From Acholeplasmatales bacterium (lineage in GTDB: Bacteria; Bacillota_I; Bacilli_A; Acholeplasmatales; Acholeplasmataceae), in NCBI GenBank assembly GCA_031284585.1, contig JAITXT010000021.1, positions 34,563 to 98,562 of the forward strand: a stretch of 64,000 nucleotides of DNA, read 5' to 3'. The notes under the pieces were generated by a model. That model saw nothing but the letters and a program-made list of their open reading frames with translations, did no database searches and was not told the origin of the DNA. Positions 26,825 to 36,163 of this stretch are shown here, in pieces. The translations under genes were made by a program, and so were the position numbers. The number at the start of each line of letters is the position of its first letter. Positions within the stretch are counted from its first letter, which is position 1.

Positions 26825-29824
26825 ATGAAAAAAGTATTAAGTATTATTGTTTTAGTAGTGTTATCTTTACTTACAATATCTTGTAATAAAGAAACATTAA
26901 AAGCGCCTACTAATCTTCGCTATTCTAATAATGAATTAAGTTGGGATGCTGTGGATGGTGCGAATCGTTATGAGTATACAATTCTTCAAGGGGAAACTGA
27001 GACCTTAAAAGCAACTACAGGTGCTTTAAAAGTTACTCTTTCTTTAGAAGTTGGAACTTATTCAGCAACCATTATTGCTAAAGGAGAGGATAAATTAGAC
27101 TCTTTAAAAAGTGAACCGATTATTATCGTAATTGAGGCTGTTGTTATCCCTAAATTAGGAACACCTACAGGTTTAAAAAGAGTAAATAATATTATTTCTT
27201 GGGATTTAGTAGAGGGAGCTACAGGATACTCTGTAGGAATAGATAATAGTAGTAAAGTTACAGTTACAACTACTAATTATACTCTTCCTGAATTAGAACT
27301 AGGAAATCATACTGTGAAAGTAGTAGCTAAAGGTACTTTAGGTGCCACAATAGATTCAGAAGAGGCAACTCTTGCCATAACTGTTACTATTACTTTAGAT
27401 ACTGTTGATTCTATTACTTATTCTAGTGACACTGATATTCTAACATTTAGCAGAGTGACAGGTAATGATGGATATTTAGTTACAGTTACAAAAGATGAAG
27501 TTTTAGTATTAGAAAGAGAAACTATTACAGAATCTTTAAGTTTAAATGAACTAGGTAAAGGTACATATACGGTATCTATTATTGCTTTTGGAGATAATTT
27601 ATTTGTTTTAGATTCTCTTCCAAAGACTGAAATAATTGAAATAGTATCTCGTGGAGTATTAGAAAATCATAGTTCTCTTGAAATAAGTAATGGTTATTTA
27701 ACTTGGGTAAATGTAGCTTATACAACTACAAATGTTTTAGTTAAAGAATTAGTTAGTGGAACAACAGTTGATGTTACTCCTAAGTTTTATAATTCTAATC
27801 ATTTATTTTTAACTGATCTAGGTCTAGAAGATGGAGATTATTCTATTTATGTTAATTTCTTATCTAATCGTCATGATACTCTAAGTTCAGATCCAGTTAG
27901 AATTGATATTACAATTAAAGAAGTTGTTTATTATAGTGCAGCCGAAATTGCTAATTTTAGTGGTACAGCTCCTCTTGGAGAACATGCAACTGCAAGTCTA
28001 ATTGATAAAGCGGGAGTTCCTTATGCAGAAATAGCACCTACGGCCGATGGTTGGGGAAGAGTTGGAAGTCCTTTGTTTGAAGTTAATTTCCAGAAAAAAC
28101 CGATTGTTTTATTATCAATTGGTGATGTAATTGGTGGATATCATATGCAAGTAAATTATGATTCTAATTATTATTCTGTATTAGGAGATACATTAAGACA
28201 AGGTGGATTAAATGTTTCTTTAGTTACAGGTTCTACTAGTTCAGTATTTGTAGGAGTAGGAGAAATAAGTCTTAGATTAGGTGTTAATTCTTCAGTTCTA
28301 GAAAATGATGCTAGAGTTCAGTATGAATATATTGGAGTTTATTATGTAAATGAATATGAAGAAGAAAACATTATAACAGATCTTGAAAATGTAACTAACA
28401 TTGATGTTAAATTAAATGGAGCTATTGGTTGGGATGTAACTGCAAATGCTACTGGATATAGAGTTATTATTACTCAATTAGGAACAAATGAAAATATTCT
28501 AAATAGTATTATTGAATCACCTCAAGTAATTGTAAATCTATATGATCCAGCAACTTATTTAATTGAAGTAACAGCTGTTAATGCAACTTATAGTGTTGAA
28601 TCACAAGTTCCAACTACTTATAAATTTGTAATTAGTGAAATCATTCGATTTGATGAAATAGATACAAGTGCTGATTGGACTTCGGAAAATATTTTTGCAT
28701 CCTATGATAGTTCTACTACTTATTCTACTATCAATTCAACAGGTATTAGTAATTACGGTTGGGTTTTCTCACCGCTATTTAATGTTAATATGGATAGAAA
28801 TCCATTTATAATTATTAATGTAATTAGTGCATCTGGCGGTTATTTCATGAAGAATATCGTAAATGGAAGTGATGCCGTAATGATTAATGATACCCCAGCT
28901 AGTTTCACTACTCCAAGAATTATTAGTTTAAGAGCAAACGTGAATGTTGATAGACAAGGTGCTAATACTCAAGATTTTTCTGGTATTCAAAGCCTTAAAG
29001 TTGGTCCTGGTGTTATGAATATGACTCCTCCTTCAAGTCTTGTAATTGATTATATTAAAGTTATTTATATTCAAAAGTATGAAGAAGTTGGAGGTTCAGT
29101 AAATCTTAACCCAGTTTCAAATTTTGGTATTAATAGATCGACTCTTCAATTTGGAGTTCCTTCTAATGCTCAAGATTTTGAACCTAAATATGATATTACA
29201 ATCAAAAATGCTCTTGATTCCACTGAAGTATATTCATTCACAAATCAAGTAGCTACTTCAGTTTCTCTTCAAGATCTTTTATTAACTGGAAATAAGACTT
29301 ACGATGTAAGTGTTATAGCTAGAGGAGATAATGATACTTACTTTGATAGTGAGACAGCTACTGTGTCATTTACTTTTAAATCTATTTATAGTATAAGTGA
29401 TTTTACTGAAACTATTTTAAATGTAGATAGAATGGGTGATTTAGAAAACTTTTCTCAAAGTATTATAGATGCTAAAATAAAACTAACTTTAACTGCTGGT
29501 TGGGGAATTCCATCTTTTGATCTAAATTTAGGAGAACCTAATTTACTATCTAGTTCTTCTTTAATCATCGTAAGAATTGGAGAAGTAGAGGGTGGTGCTT
29601 CAATAGCAGGTAGATTATTTAAAGAAGCAACTGGAGATTCAAGTGATGGATTAATGGGAGACCAATCAATCACAACTAATCAAAATTTAGTTCTTTTTGA
29701 AAATATTGGTATTGCACAACATGGTACATATGTTTATCTAGGACTTGGTTTTGGTGGAGGTTCTAGTTTAAGAAGTTATATAGTTAATGCAATTGAATTT
29801 AACGAGTATAAATTAGTAAGTTAA
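26825..29824 (+). CDS. Modular lipoprotein: FN3-like domains and three copies of an unnamed beta module
   Basis: A 999-residue lipoprotein (Cys20 in LTISC). FN3-like domains at ~25-375 show the repeated start L-x-W-(D)-x-V-x-G-A-x-x-Y. Three related modules of ~135 residues follow at ~376-509, ~612-752 and ~857-992, separated by further FN3-like domains. Each module has an acidic/aromatic entry, the pattern SPLF(E/N)VN followed by P and a hydrophobic strand ending in GG-Y/A, and a last strand at the end. The same module occurs in the next gene. No catalytic motif; carbohydrate binding is the likely role (inference). SD AAAAGGAGA. Confidence 0.75.
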   Translation: MKKVLSIIVLVVLSLLTISCNKETLKAPTNLRYSNNELSWDAVDGANRYEYTILQGETETLKATTGALKVTLSLEVGTYSATIIAKGEDKLDSLKSEPIIIVIEAVVIPKLGTPTGLKRVNNIISWDLVEGATGYSVGIDNSSKVTVTTTNYTLPELELGNHTVKVVAKGTLGATIDSEEATLAITVTITLDTVDSITYSSDTDILTFSRVTGNDGYLVTVTKDEVLVLERETITESLSLNELGKGTYTVSIIAFGDNLFVLDSLPKTEIIEIVSRGVLENHSSLEISNGYLTWVNVAYTTTNVLVKELVSGTTVDVTPKFYNSNHLFLTDLGLEDGDYSIYVNFLSNRHDTLSSDPVRIDITIKEVVYYSAAEIANFSGTAPLGEHATASLIDKAGVPYAEIAPTADGWGRVGSPLFEVNFQKKPIVLLSIGDVIGGYHMQVNYDSNYYSVLGDTLRQGGLNVSLVTGSTSSVFVGVGEISLRLGVNSSVLENDARVQYEYIGVYYVNEYEEENIITDLENVTNIDVKLNGAIGWDVTANATGYRVIITQLGTNENILNSIIESPQVIVNLYDPATYLIEVTAVNATYSVESQVPTTYKFVISEIIRFDEIDTSADWTSENIFASYDSSTTYSTINSTGISNYGWVFSPLFNVNMDRNPFIIINVISASGGYFMKNIVNGSDAVMINDTPASFTTPRIISLRANVNVDRQGANTQDFSGIQSLKVGPGVMNMTPPSSLVIDYIKVIYIQKYEEVGGSVNLNPVSNFGINRSTLQFGVPSNAQDFEPKYDITIKNALDSTEVYSFTNQVATSVSLQDLLLTGNKTYDVSVIARGDNDTYFDSETATVSFTFKSIYSISDFTETILNVDRMGDLENFSQSIIDAKIKLTLTAGWGIPSFDLNLGEPNLLSSSSLIIVRIGEVEGGASIAGRLFKEATGDSSDGLMGDQSITTNQNLVLFENIGIAQHGTYVYLGLGFGGGSSLRSYIVNAIEFNEYKLVS

Positions 29825-29839
29825 ATTTTAATAAATGTT

Positions 29840-29872
29840 TTGTAGTGGGCAAGGACTACTTGTCCACTACAA
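29840..29872 (+). promoter_or_regulatory. Intercistronic hairpin without T-tract
   Basis: A 14-bp stem with one G-U pair (29840-29853 paired with 29859-29872; arms TTGTAGTGGGCAAG and CTTGTCCACTACAA) and a five-base loop. It is followed by A-rich sequence, not T, so it is not a standard terminator. It may stabilise or partly attenuate the mRNA between the modular lipoprotein and the 1783-residue enzyme. Confidence 0.6.
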
Positions 29873-29892
29873 GATAAAAACGGAGGTTTGGG

Positions 29893-32800
29893 ATGAAAAA
29901 AAGCAAATTATCTTTAGCGTTTGTCTTAGTAGTATTTTTAGTTTTTAGTATTTTTTTATTTAGTTATAAAGGAGAAAATTTATTGGCTTATTCTTACAGT
30001 AAAAAAATGGATGAATTACAACTTCCTACTGAATATAATTATAAAGATTGGAAACAAACAACTATCGATTATTTAAATTATGTTTTAAATGATAATAACG
30101 AATATATTGGATATAACGGAGATTCTACTAATGATTATAGAAAGAAGAAAATAGGTAGATTTAACGATAGTGCTAATATGAGCGATTTTTTCGGTTCTAC
30201 TTCAAGGCTTGCCTATGGACTTCCCTCTTATATTGGACATCAGTTAGGTGACTCTGAACTAGGAGAGGGGATAAATGTACTTGCTGCTATAGCAAGCGCA
30301 GGATTAGTTGGTCTTGATTTAACTAATTATAATGCCTCTGGCACAGTAGGAAGTTTTAACTACGTGAAAACTGCAGTTCAATTTTATCAAGCTAGTGGTG
30401 AAAAAGTTATCCTCAATGGTGATAAAGGTGCTAAAACAGGTAAAACATTTTGGTATGAACTTTTACCAGGAGTACTTTTTGCCATGATAGCAGATTTATA
30501 TCCTAGTGAAACTTATTTACAGGAAATATTAACTGAGAATGCTAGAAATTGGTACCAAGCTGTTCAGGGTATGGGAGGAGCTAGTGCTGATTTTAATCAT
30601 TTATCTTATAATATTAGTCTTGATATTACTGTAGATGGTGCTTGGAGTGAACCAGATGCAGCAGCAGGGATAGCCTATATTTTATATGCTGCTTATAATC
30701 TTAATTTAAAATTAGGAAGTAGTAGTTATGCTAATGAAACAGAAATCTCTAATTTTAGGAATGGTGCAATTTGGAGTATGAATTATCTTGAAAAGATTAA
30801 TTTCTCTCCTTTTTATGAAGTCTTGACTTTTCTTGCTCCTTACTTAGCCGCAAGACTTAATTCTGAACAATCTACAAATTATAATGTAAGTAAGATGTTA
30901 AACTGGACATTAGATGGTAGTTCAGAGGTCAGAAGTGGTTGGGGAATGATAACTGAAAATTGGGGATCAAAATATACGAACGGTCTTATGGGTTCTTTAA
31001 CTGATGGTGGCGGGTATGCTTTTTCGATGAATACTTTTGATGCTATGTTAGGATTTGCTCCTATGTTAAAATATGATACTAGATTTGCAGAAACAATCTC
31101 AAAATGGATTTTATGTGTTTCTGAATCGGCTAAGAATTTTTATCCATCTAGTTATCCTGTAAGTGGAGTAGTAAATGATTATAACGGTAAAAGTGTATAT
31201 AATGGAATTTATCAGTCTGGAAAATGGATTGAAGAAGATTCTCCTCTGGGAGATTTTATTGCTTATGAAGGATTAAGAAAAAGAAGAAGATATGTTGTAT
31301 ATAATTCAAATGGTACAAGAGATACTTTATTTGATTCATCTATCAGCCCTTATGCTAGTGGAGATTCCTATACTTTTAACTGGGGAGGTCACACTGATTA
31401 TGGTCTATATGGTTCTAGTCATGTTGGATTCTTTGGGGGAGTTATTGGAGAAACTAATGTTGAAAAGATATTAGAAATTGATTTAAATGCTCTTGATTTT
31501 TTTAGTAATACAGGAAATGTTTCGTTTAAAATGTATTATAATCCTTATAATGTTTCTAAAAATGTTTTAGTATCTGTTAATAGTACATCTAGTAGAGTAT
31601 ACGATACAATTACTAATAAATATATTGATTCTAGTATTTCTTCTGATAAATTATCAGTAAATATTCCGGCAGGGACTACTTATGTGCTTGCTGAAATAGA
31701 GAGTGGAAGTGATGTTAATAAAGTGGGAAATAACTATATGAGTAATGGTTTATTTATTTCAAGTGAAAGAGCATCATTATCTCTAAATTTGAGTGATTCC
31801 TCTGGTATTATTTCTAATAAAGCTGCTGTATCAGGAAGTATAAGCGCAAATCTTAGTTATCTAATTCCTGGTGGAGCAAATATAAATAGCTTTAAACTTA
31901 GTGCTGATTCAACTAATATTTATAGTTCTACTTCTAATATACCTAGTAATGTCACAATTGATACTACACTTCTTAAAAATGGATTGACTAATATTGAAGC
32001 TTACCTTGAACTAGATAACGGAACTATCGAAAAATCAATTGTTCAAGTAAGAGTTTTAAATATTGTTAAAACTCCGATTTTAAATTATGATAATGATATT
32101 GATATGAGTAATAAATGGAACCTAAAAACCGCAGAAATACTCAGTAATTTTCCTAATTCAGATCATACTGCTCTTGTTTCTCCTAATTCAAGTGGAGGAA
32201 TAAATGTAGGGGTAAGACCAGGTTCTAGTTTTGGTTTTGCATCAAGTGATGAGTTTTATATTGATTTTACTAGAGAACCGATCTTTGAAATAGAAATTGG
32301 AGAAGTAAGTGCATCCTATGCCATAAAATTCTTTGTGGAGGGGAATTCTAATTTAACGGGCGAATATTTTATTAGAGATACGGCAGAAGGAGGTGTATTT
32401 TTATTTAACGTCTTAGAATTATTAGTTAAAGAAAATCCTACTTTCAATCCTCATGGAGCTTTAAAAGCGATGATAAAAGTATGTGCAGTGGGGCAGGGAG
32501 GAGACTTTGTTAATGTTAAGAAAGTTGATTTATATCATTCTTATAGTACTCCTAACGTTATATTTCCTTCCCCTTTAGTTTGGGGATACTTATTTTATGC
32601 TCCTTATATTTCTACTTTTAATACAAGTACTATTTTAGGGGCGGTAGGAGATCCAGACTTTAAATATCTTGATTCTGGAGTTGCTAGAATAACGGCTTCA
32701 AGTGTAGATTCAGGTATTAGTTCAATGTTTATTGGTGCCAATATGTCTGAAAATCCTGTGATTGAATTAGATATAAGCGAACTCTTAGGTTCTTACTTTG

Positions 32801-35244
32801 TAGGAGTTAGATTAAGTGGGGATTCAAACTTATATATTATAAATAATAATGTCACGGATAGTTCTAGAAATGTTATTGAAATAGTTGGGGAATTACATAA
32901 TAAGTATCCATCTGTTAGTTTTGGTAGTAATTTAGAAATTCAAATTGTGATAGGAGCAAATGCTTCTAGCAGTATATCCTTAAATTCAATTAGTACCTAT
33001 TATAAATTACCAAGTTGGGGAGTAACTCAAAATCCTAATTTAATGGTTACAGATTGGGTAAAAGAAACAACTGTTGGGGCAAATGCAAGTATAAGTCTTA
33101 ATAGTAGTGGAATGGCAGTTATTACTAATTTAGCAAGCCCTTCAATTCAAACTATTATCGCTGGATATTCAGGAAAGTTTACTTTGAACTTTGATTATAA
33201 TCCATATGTCGATTTAAAGGTTAGAGGAGTTACTGGAAAATGGAGAATAACTATGTCTCTATTTGAAAATAATGACTACTTTATATTAAGAGATTGGAGT
33301 AGTGAATACGGAAGAAATACAGTTTTTACGGTTGATATTAATAGTGTTATCTCCAAAGAAGTGTTAGGCAGTAAATCTATTTATTTGAATATAGAGGTCT
33401 TAGGTGGAGGAAATTACTGCGCTGTTGAGAGTGTATCTACTTATTATAAAGCTATATCACCTAGTATTCCATCTCTTTTAAATAGAGAACTTGCGAGTTG
33501 GAAAGATACAAATAGTGATACATTTGTTAGTTTAAATAAAAACAAAGAAGTATCAATTAAACAAAATATAGGATCAACATTTAGTATGATATCACCTTAT
33601 TTTAATGTTGATGCAAATTATCTTTTAATATTAACACTTAAAATTTCTCAGATTAGTGAAAGTACTCACTTAAATATTTACTTCTTAGAAGGTTCTAATA
33701 GACATTTATTGACAGAAGATCCTATTATAAGTGATGGAGTTTTTGTGATAGATGTTTATAAATTTAGTCATTTAGATCTAAATTCTAATATTGATGCAAG
33801 ACTTGAAATAGAGGTTGGTGGGGTTTTATTTGATGTTAGAATTTCATCACTAGAATTAAATTATCAACTTAAAGATGTGACAGGAGTCTTTTTTGACAGT
33901 AATAATTCATCAATTTCCTTTAATAATGTTACTTCATATGAAACTTATCAAATAGATATTTATGATGCTCAATCAGTATTATTAAGTAGTTTTGTTTATA
34001 CTTCTAATTATATTTATTTAATCGATTTAAATTTAGAAGAAGGGGTTTATAGTATGATTATTAAAGCCTCAAATAGTGGTTTCAATGAAAGTTATGGTGT
34101 TAGAGTGTTTTTTAAAGTGGGAAATATTCCTAGCGTTAAATTAGATAAACCAATTTTAAAAGAAAATGGTCTTCTAATTGAATGGGAAGATATTGATAAT
34201 GTATCAAGTTACCATTATATTTTAAGAGATGCTAGTAATAATACAGTTATTAGTGAGGGAGATTCCATAGATAGTAGTTTAGATTTAGAGAAAATAGGAT
34301 TTTTAGCCTTTAACTATTCTCTAGATGTATTTAGTGTTGGGGATGGAGTAGTTTATCTTAATTCAGATACATCAAATATAAGATTTTATACGAGTCCAGT
34401 TAATAGATTCAGTGCTCTATCTTTTAGTTTAATGAGTCCATCAGCAAATAATGCTTTTGCAATTTATGATTCTACAAATAATGTAAGTACGATTAATATA
34501 CCAAATAATGGTAATTGGGGAAGTATTGTATCTCTTTCTTTCAATGTTAATTTTAGTAATCATCCAGTTTTATATATCAATTTTGATGAGGAAACTTCGG
34601 TTGGTGGATATTATCTTCAAATAGTAGTGGATGGAACAACTTATTATTTAACTGATAATACTTTTAGTTATAGTAAGAGATATTTTTATATAGTATCTAT
34701 TCTAAGTACTAGAAAAGATGGAATAGGTTCAGTTCTTACTGGAGTGCATCAAGTGGGAATTGTATTTGGAGCTACGATGGGAGAGTTTAGTGGAACACCT
34801 AAAGTAAGTATTAAAGAAGCTTATGTTTATGAATTAATTTTAGGAGAAGGTACTCCGATATTAGGTCAACTAGATACTCCAATCTTAAGATTCCAAGATA
34901 ACAAACAAATTGTAGCTTGGGATTATGTTGAAAATGCTTCAAGTTATATTATTGTAATTTCTAATGAATATGGTCCTCTACTTACAAAAACTATCACGGA
35001 AAACAAATATGATTTTACGATTTTAATTATTCCAGGGTTCTATACTATTAATGTTACCGCTACTGGTTCAACTAGTTACTATAATTCTGAAACCGCATCT
35101 CTCATCTATGAGATAAAGGAAAAAGAAACAGAAAAGAAAAAAGGATGTAAAAAAGCCTTTAATGTTATTGAAATTAGCGTTTTATTGACTTCATTGTTCT
35201 CTTTATTATCAATTTCTTATATAATATTTAAGAAGCGAAAATAG
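29893..35244 (+). CDS. 1783-residue secreted modular protein, putative alpha/alpha-toroid glycan enzyme
   Basis: Signal peptide (~1-33). Residues ~45-490 are helical with repeated helix-pair spacing (YGLPSYIGH, GINVLAAIASAGLVGLD, WYELLPGVLFAMIADLYP, WSEPDAAAGIAYILYAAYNL, WGSKYTNGLMGSLTDGGGYAF), like an alpha/alpha-toroid lyase or glycosidase; Glu and Asp of WSEPD are possible catalytic residues. ~525-725 is beta-rich and includes LYGSSHVGFFGG. Then come copies of the unnamed beta module at ~737-884, 894-1039, 1052-1186, 1199-1326 and 1506-1650, with FN3-like domains between. The tail KKKGCKK, a membrane helix and KKRK ends the protein. I could not name the enzyme family. SD CGGAGG. Confidence 0.65.
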   Translation: MKKSKLSLAFVLVVFLVFSIFLFSYKGENLLAYSYSKKMDELQLPTEYNYKDWKQTTIDYLNYVLNDNNEYIGYNGDSTNDYRKKKIGRFNDSANMSDFFGSTSRLAYGLPSYIGHQLGDSELGEGINVLAAIASAGLVGLDLTNYNASGTVGSFNYVKTAVQFYQASGEKVILNGDKGAKTGKTFWYELLPGVLFAMIADLYPSETYLQEILTENARNWYQAVQGMGGASADFNHLSYNISLDITVDGAWSEPDAAAGIAYILYAAYNLNLKLGSSSYANETEISNFRNGAIWSMNYLEKINFSPFYEVLTFLAPYLAARLNSEQSTNYNVSKMLNWTLDGSSEVRSGWGMITENWGSKYTNGLMGSLTDGGGYAFSMNTFDAMLGFAPMLKYDTRFAETISKWILCVSESAKNFYPSSYPVSGVVNDYNGKSVYNGIYQSGKWIEEDSPLGDFIAYEGLRKRRRYVVYNSNGTRDTLFDSSISPYASGDSYTFNWGGHTDYGLYGSSHVGFFGGVIGETNVEKILEIDLNALDFFSNTGNVSFKMYYNPYNVSKNVLVSVNSTSSRVYDTITNKYIDSSISSDKLSVNIPAGTTYVLAEIESGSDVNKVGNNYMSNGLFISSERASLSLNLSDSSGIISNKAAVSGSISANLSYLIPGGANINSFKLSADSTNIYSSTSNIPSNVTIDTTLLKNGLTNIEAYLELDNGTIEKSIVQVRVLNIVKTPILNYDNDIDMSNKWNLKTAEILSNFPNSDHTALVSPNSSGGINVGVRPGSSFGFASSDEFYIDFTREPIFEIEIGEVSASYAIKFFVEGNSNLTGEYFIRDTAEGGVFLFNVLELLVKENPTFNPHGALKAMIKVCAVGQGGDFVNVKKVDLYHSYSTPNVIFPSPLVWGYLFYAPYISTFNTSTILGAVGDPDFKYLDSGVARITASSVDSGISSMFIGANMSENPVIELDISELLGSYFVGVRLSGDSNLYIINNNVTDSSRNVIEIVGELHNKYPSVSFGSNLEIQIVIGANASSSISLNSISTYYKLPSWGVTQNPNLMVTDWVKETTVGANASISLNSSGMAVITNLASPSIQTIIAGYSGKFTLNFDYNPYVDLKVRGVTGKWRITMSLFENNDYFILRDWSSEYGRNTVFTVDINSVISKEVLGSKSIYLNIEVLGGGNYCAVESVSTYYKAISPSIPSLLNRELASWKDTNSDTFVSLNKNKEVSIKQNIGSTFSMISPYFNVDANYLLILTLKISQISESTHLNIYFLEGSNRHLLTEDPIISDGVFVIDVYKFSHLDLNSNIDARLEIEVGGVLFDVRISSLELNYQLKDVTGVFFDSNNSSISFNNVTSYETYQIDIYDAQSVLLSSFVYTSNYIYLIDLNLEEGVYSMIIKASNSGFNESYGVRVFFKVGNIPSVKLDKPILKENGLLIEWEDIDNVSSYHYILRDASNNTVISEGDSIDSSLDLEKIGFLAFNYSLDVFSVGDGVVYLNSDTSNIRFYTSPVNRFSALSFSLMSPSANNAFAIYDSTNNVSTINIPNNGNWGSIVSLSFNVNFSNHPVLYINFDEETSVGGYYLQIVVDGTTYYLTDNTFSYSKRYFYIVSILSTRKDGIGSVLTGVHQVGIVFGATMGEFSGTPKVSIKEAYVYELILGEGTPILGQLDTPILRFQDNKQIVAWDYVENASSYIIVISNEYGPLLTKTITENKYDFTILIIPGFYTINVTATGSTSYYNSETASLIYEIKEKETEKKKGCKKAFNVIEISVLLTSLFSLLSISYIIFKKRK

Positions 35245-35251
35245 GAGTTAG

Positions 35252-36163
35252 ATGATTAAAGAAAAAAGACGGAATGTATTATATTGGAATAATAAAGATA
35301 ACCCGTTTGTAAAGACGTTCAATTATAATGTTATTTTTTTGAATGTAGGGCGCCAAGATTCCGTAAATAGTTATTATTACTTCCCTCATATTCAAGAGGA
35401 ATTTGAATTAATATTCATGTTAAAAGGAAGTGTTAGGTATAAATGTAATGAGAACGAAGTGACTGCTAATAAAGGGGATTTATATTTTATTCAGCCAGGT
35501 CAAAGACATGAAGAATTATCTAGTACTATTCCCATGAGTTTTATTTATTTAAAATTAAATTTATTTAGTTTTAGAGGGGAGAAGATTAACAAATTAACTG
35601 AAAAGGAAGAAAATCAGATTATTCGGTCTGAACAATCAGTTTTTCTTCCTTTATTTACAAGAATATTTAAAGAAATGGAGTTTAAAAATTACGGATATAA
35701 ACAAATAGTTGATTATAATATAACTGAAGTTTTGATTAATCTTATAAGATATTTGAATATTGATGTAAATTTTGTAGCTTCAAGTTATATTAATAGAGTG
35801 GTTCTAAAAATAATTGAAGAAATAACTAGTGATATTTCCAAAAATCATACAGTTAAATCACTTTCTCTTAAATATTCGATAAGTGAAAGTTATCTATCGC
35901 ATGTATTTAAAGAAGTTCTAAATGAGTCAGTTATTCATTATATTAATAGACTTAAAATCGAGGAATCACAAAGATTACTACTTTTAACGGATAATACTAT
36001 TTATGTAATAGCAGAAGGTCTTGGGTTTTCAACTCAGTATTATTTTTCAAAACTTTTTAAAAAATACATAGGTATATGTCCAACGGAATACCGGAAAAAA
36101 GGGTATTTACAAGATTCAATTAAGGAAAATGGTTCAAACCAAAAGGAGAATTCAAATGTTTGA
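35252..36163 (+). CDS. AraC-family transcriptional regulator
   Basis: A 303-residue regulator. The N-terminal cupin domain (GDLYFIQPGQRHE) would sense a sugar, and the C-terminal double helix-turn-helix is typical of AraC/XylS proteins (SESYLSHVFKE, HYINRLKIEESQRLLL, VIAEGLGFSTQYYFSKLFKKYIGICPTEYRKK). The ATG at 35252 has AGGAG, which overlaps the stop of the preceding gene. It probably activates this operon, which has a weak -35 box. The next gene starts inside its last codons. Confidence 0.95.
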   Translation: MIKEKRRNVLYWNNKDNPFVKTFNYNVIFLNVGRQDSVNSYYYFPHIQEEFELIFMLKGSVRYKCNENEVTANKGDLYFIQPGQRHEELSSTIPMSFIYLKLNLFSFRGEKINKLTEKEENQIIRSEQSVFLPLFTRIFKEMEFKNYGYKQIVDYNITEVLINLIRYLNIDVNFVASSYINRVVLKIIEEITSDISKNHTVKSLSLKYSISESYLSHVFKEVLNESVIHYINRLKIEESQRLLLLTDNTIYVIAEGLGFSTQYYFSKLFKKYIGICPTEYRKKGYLQDSIKENGSNQKENSNV

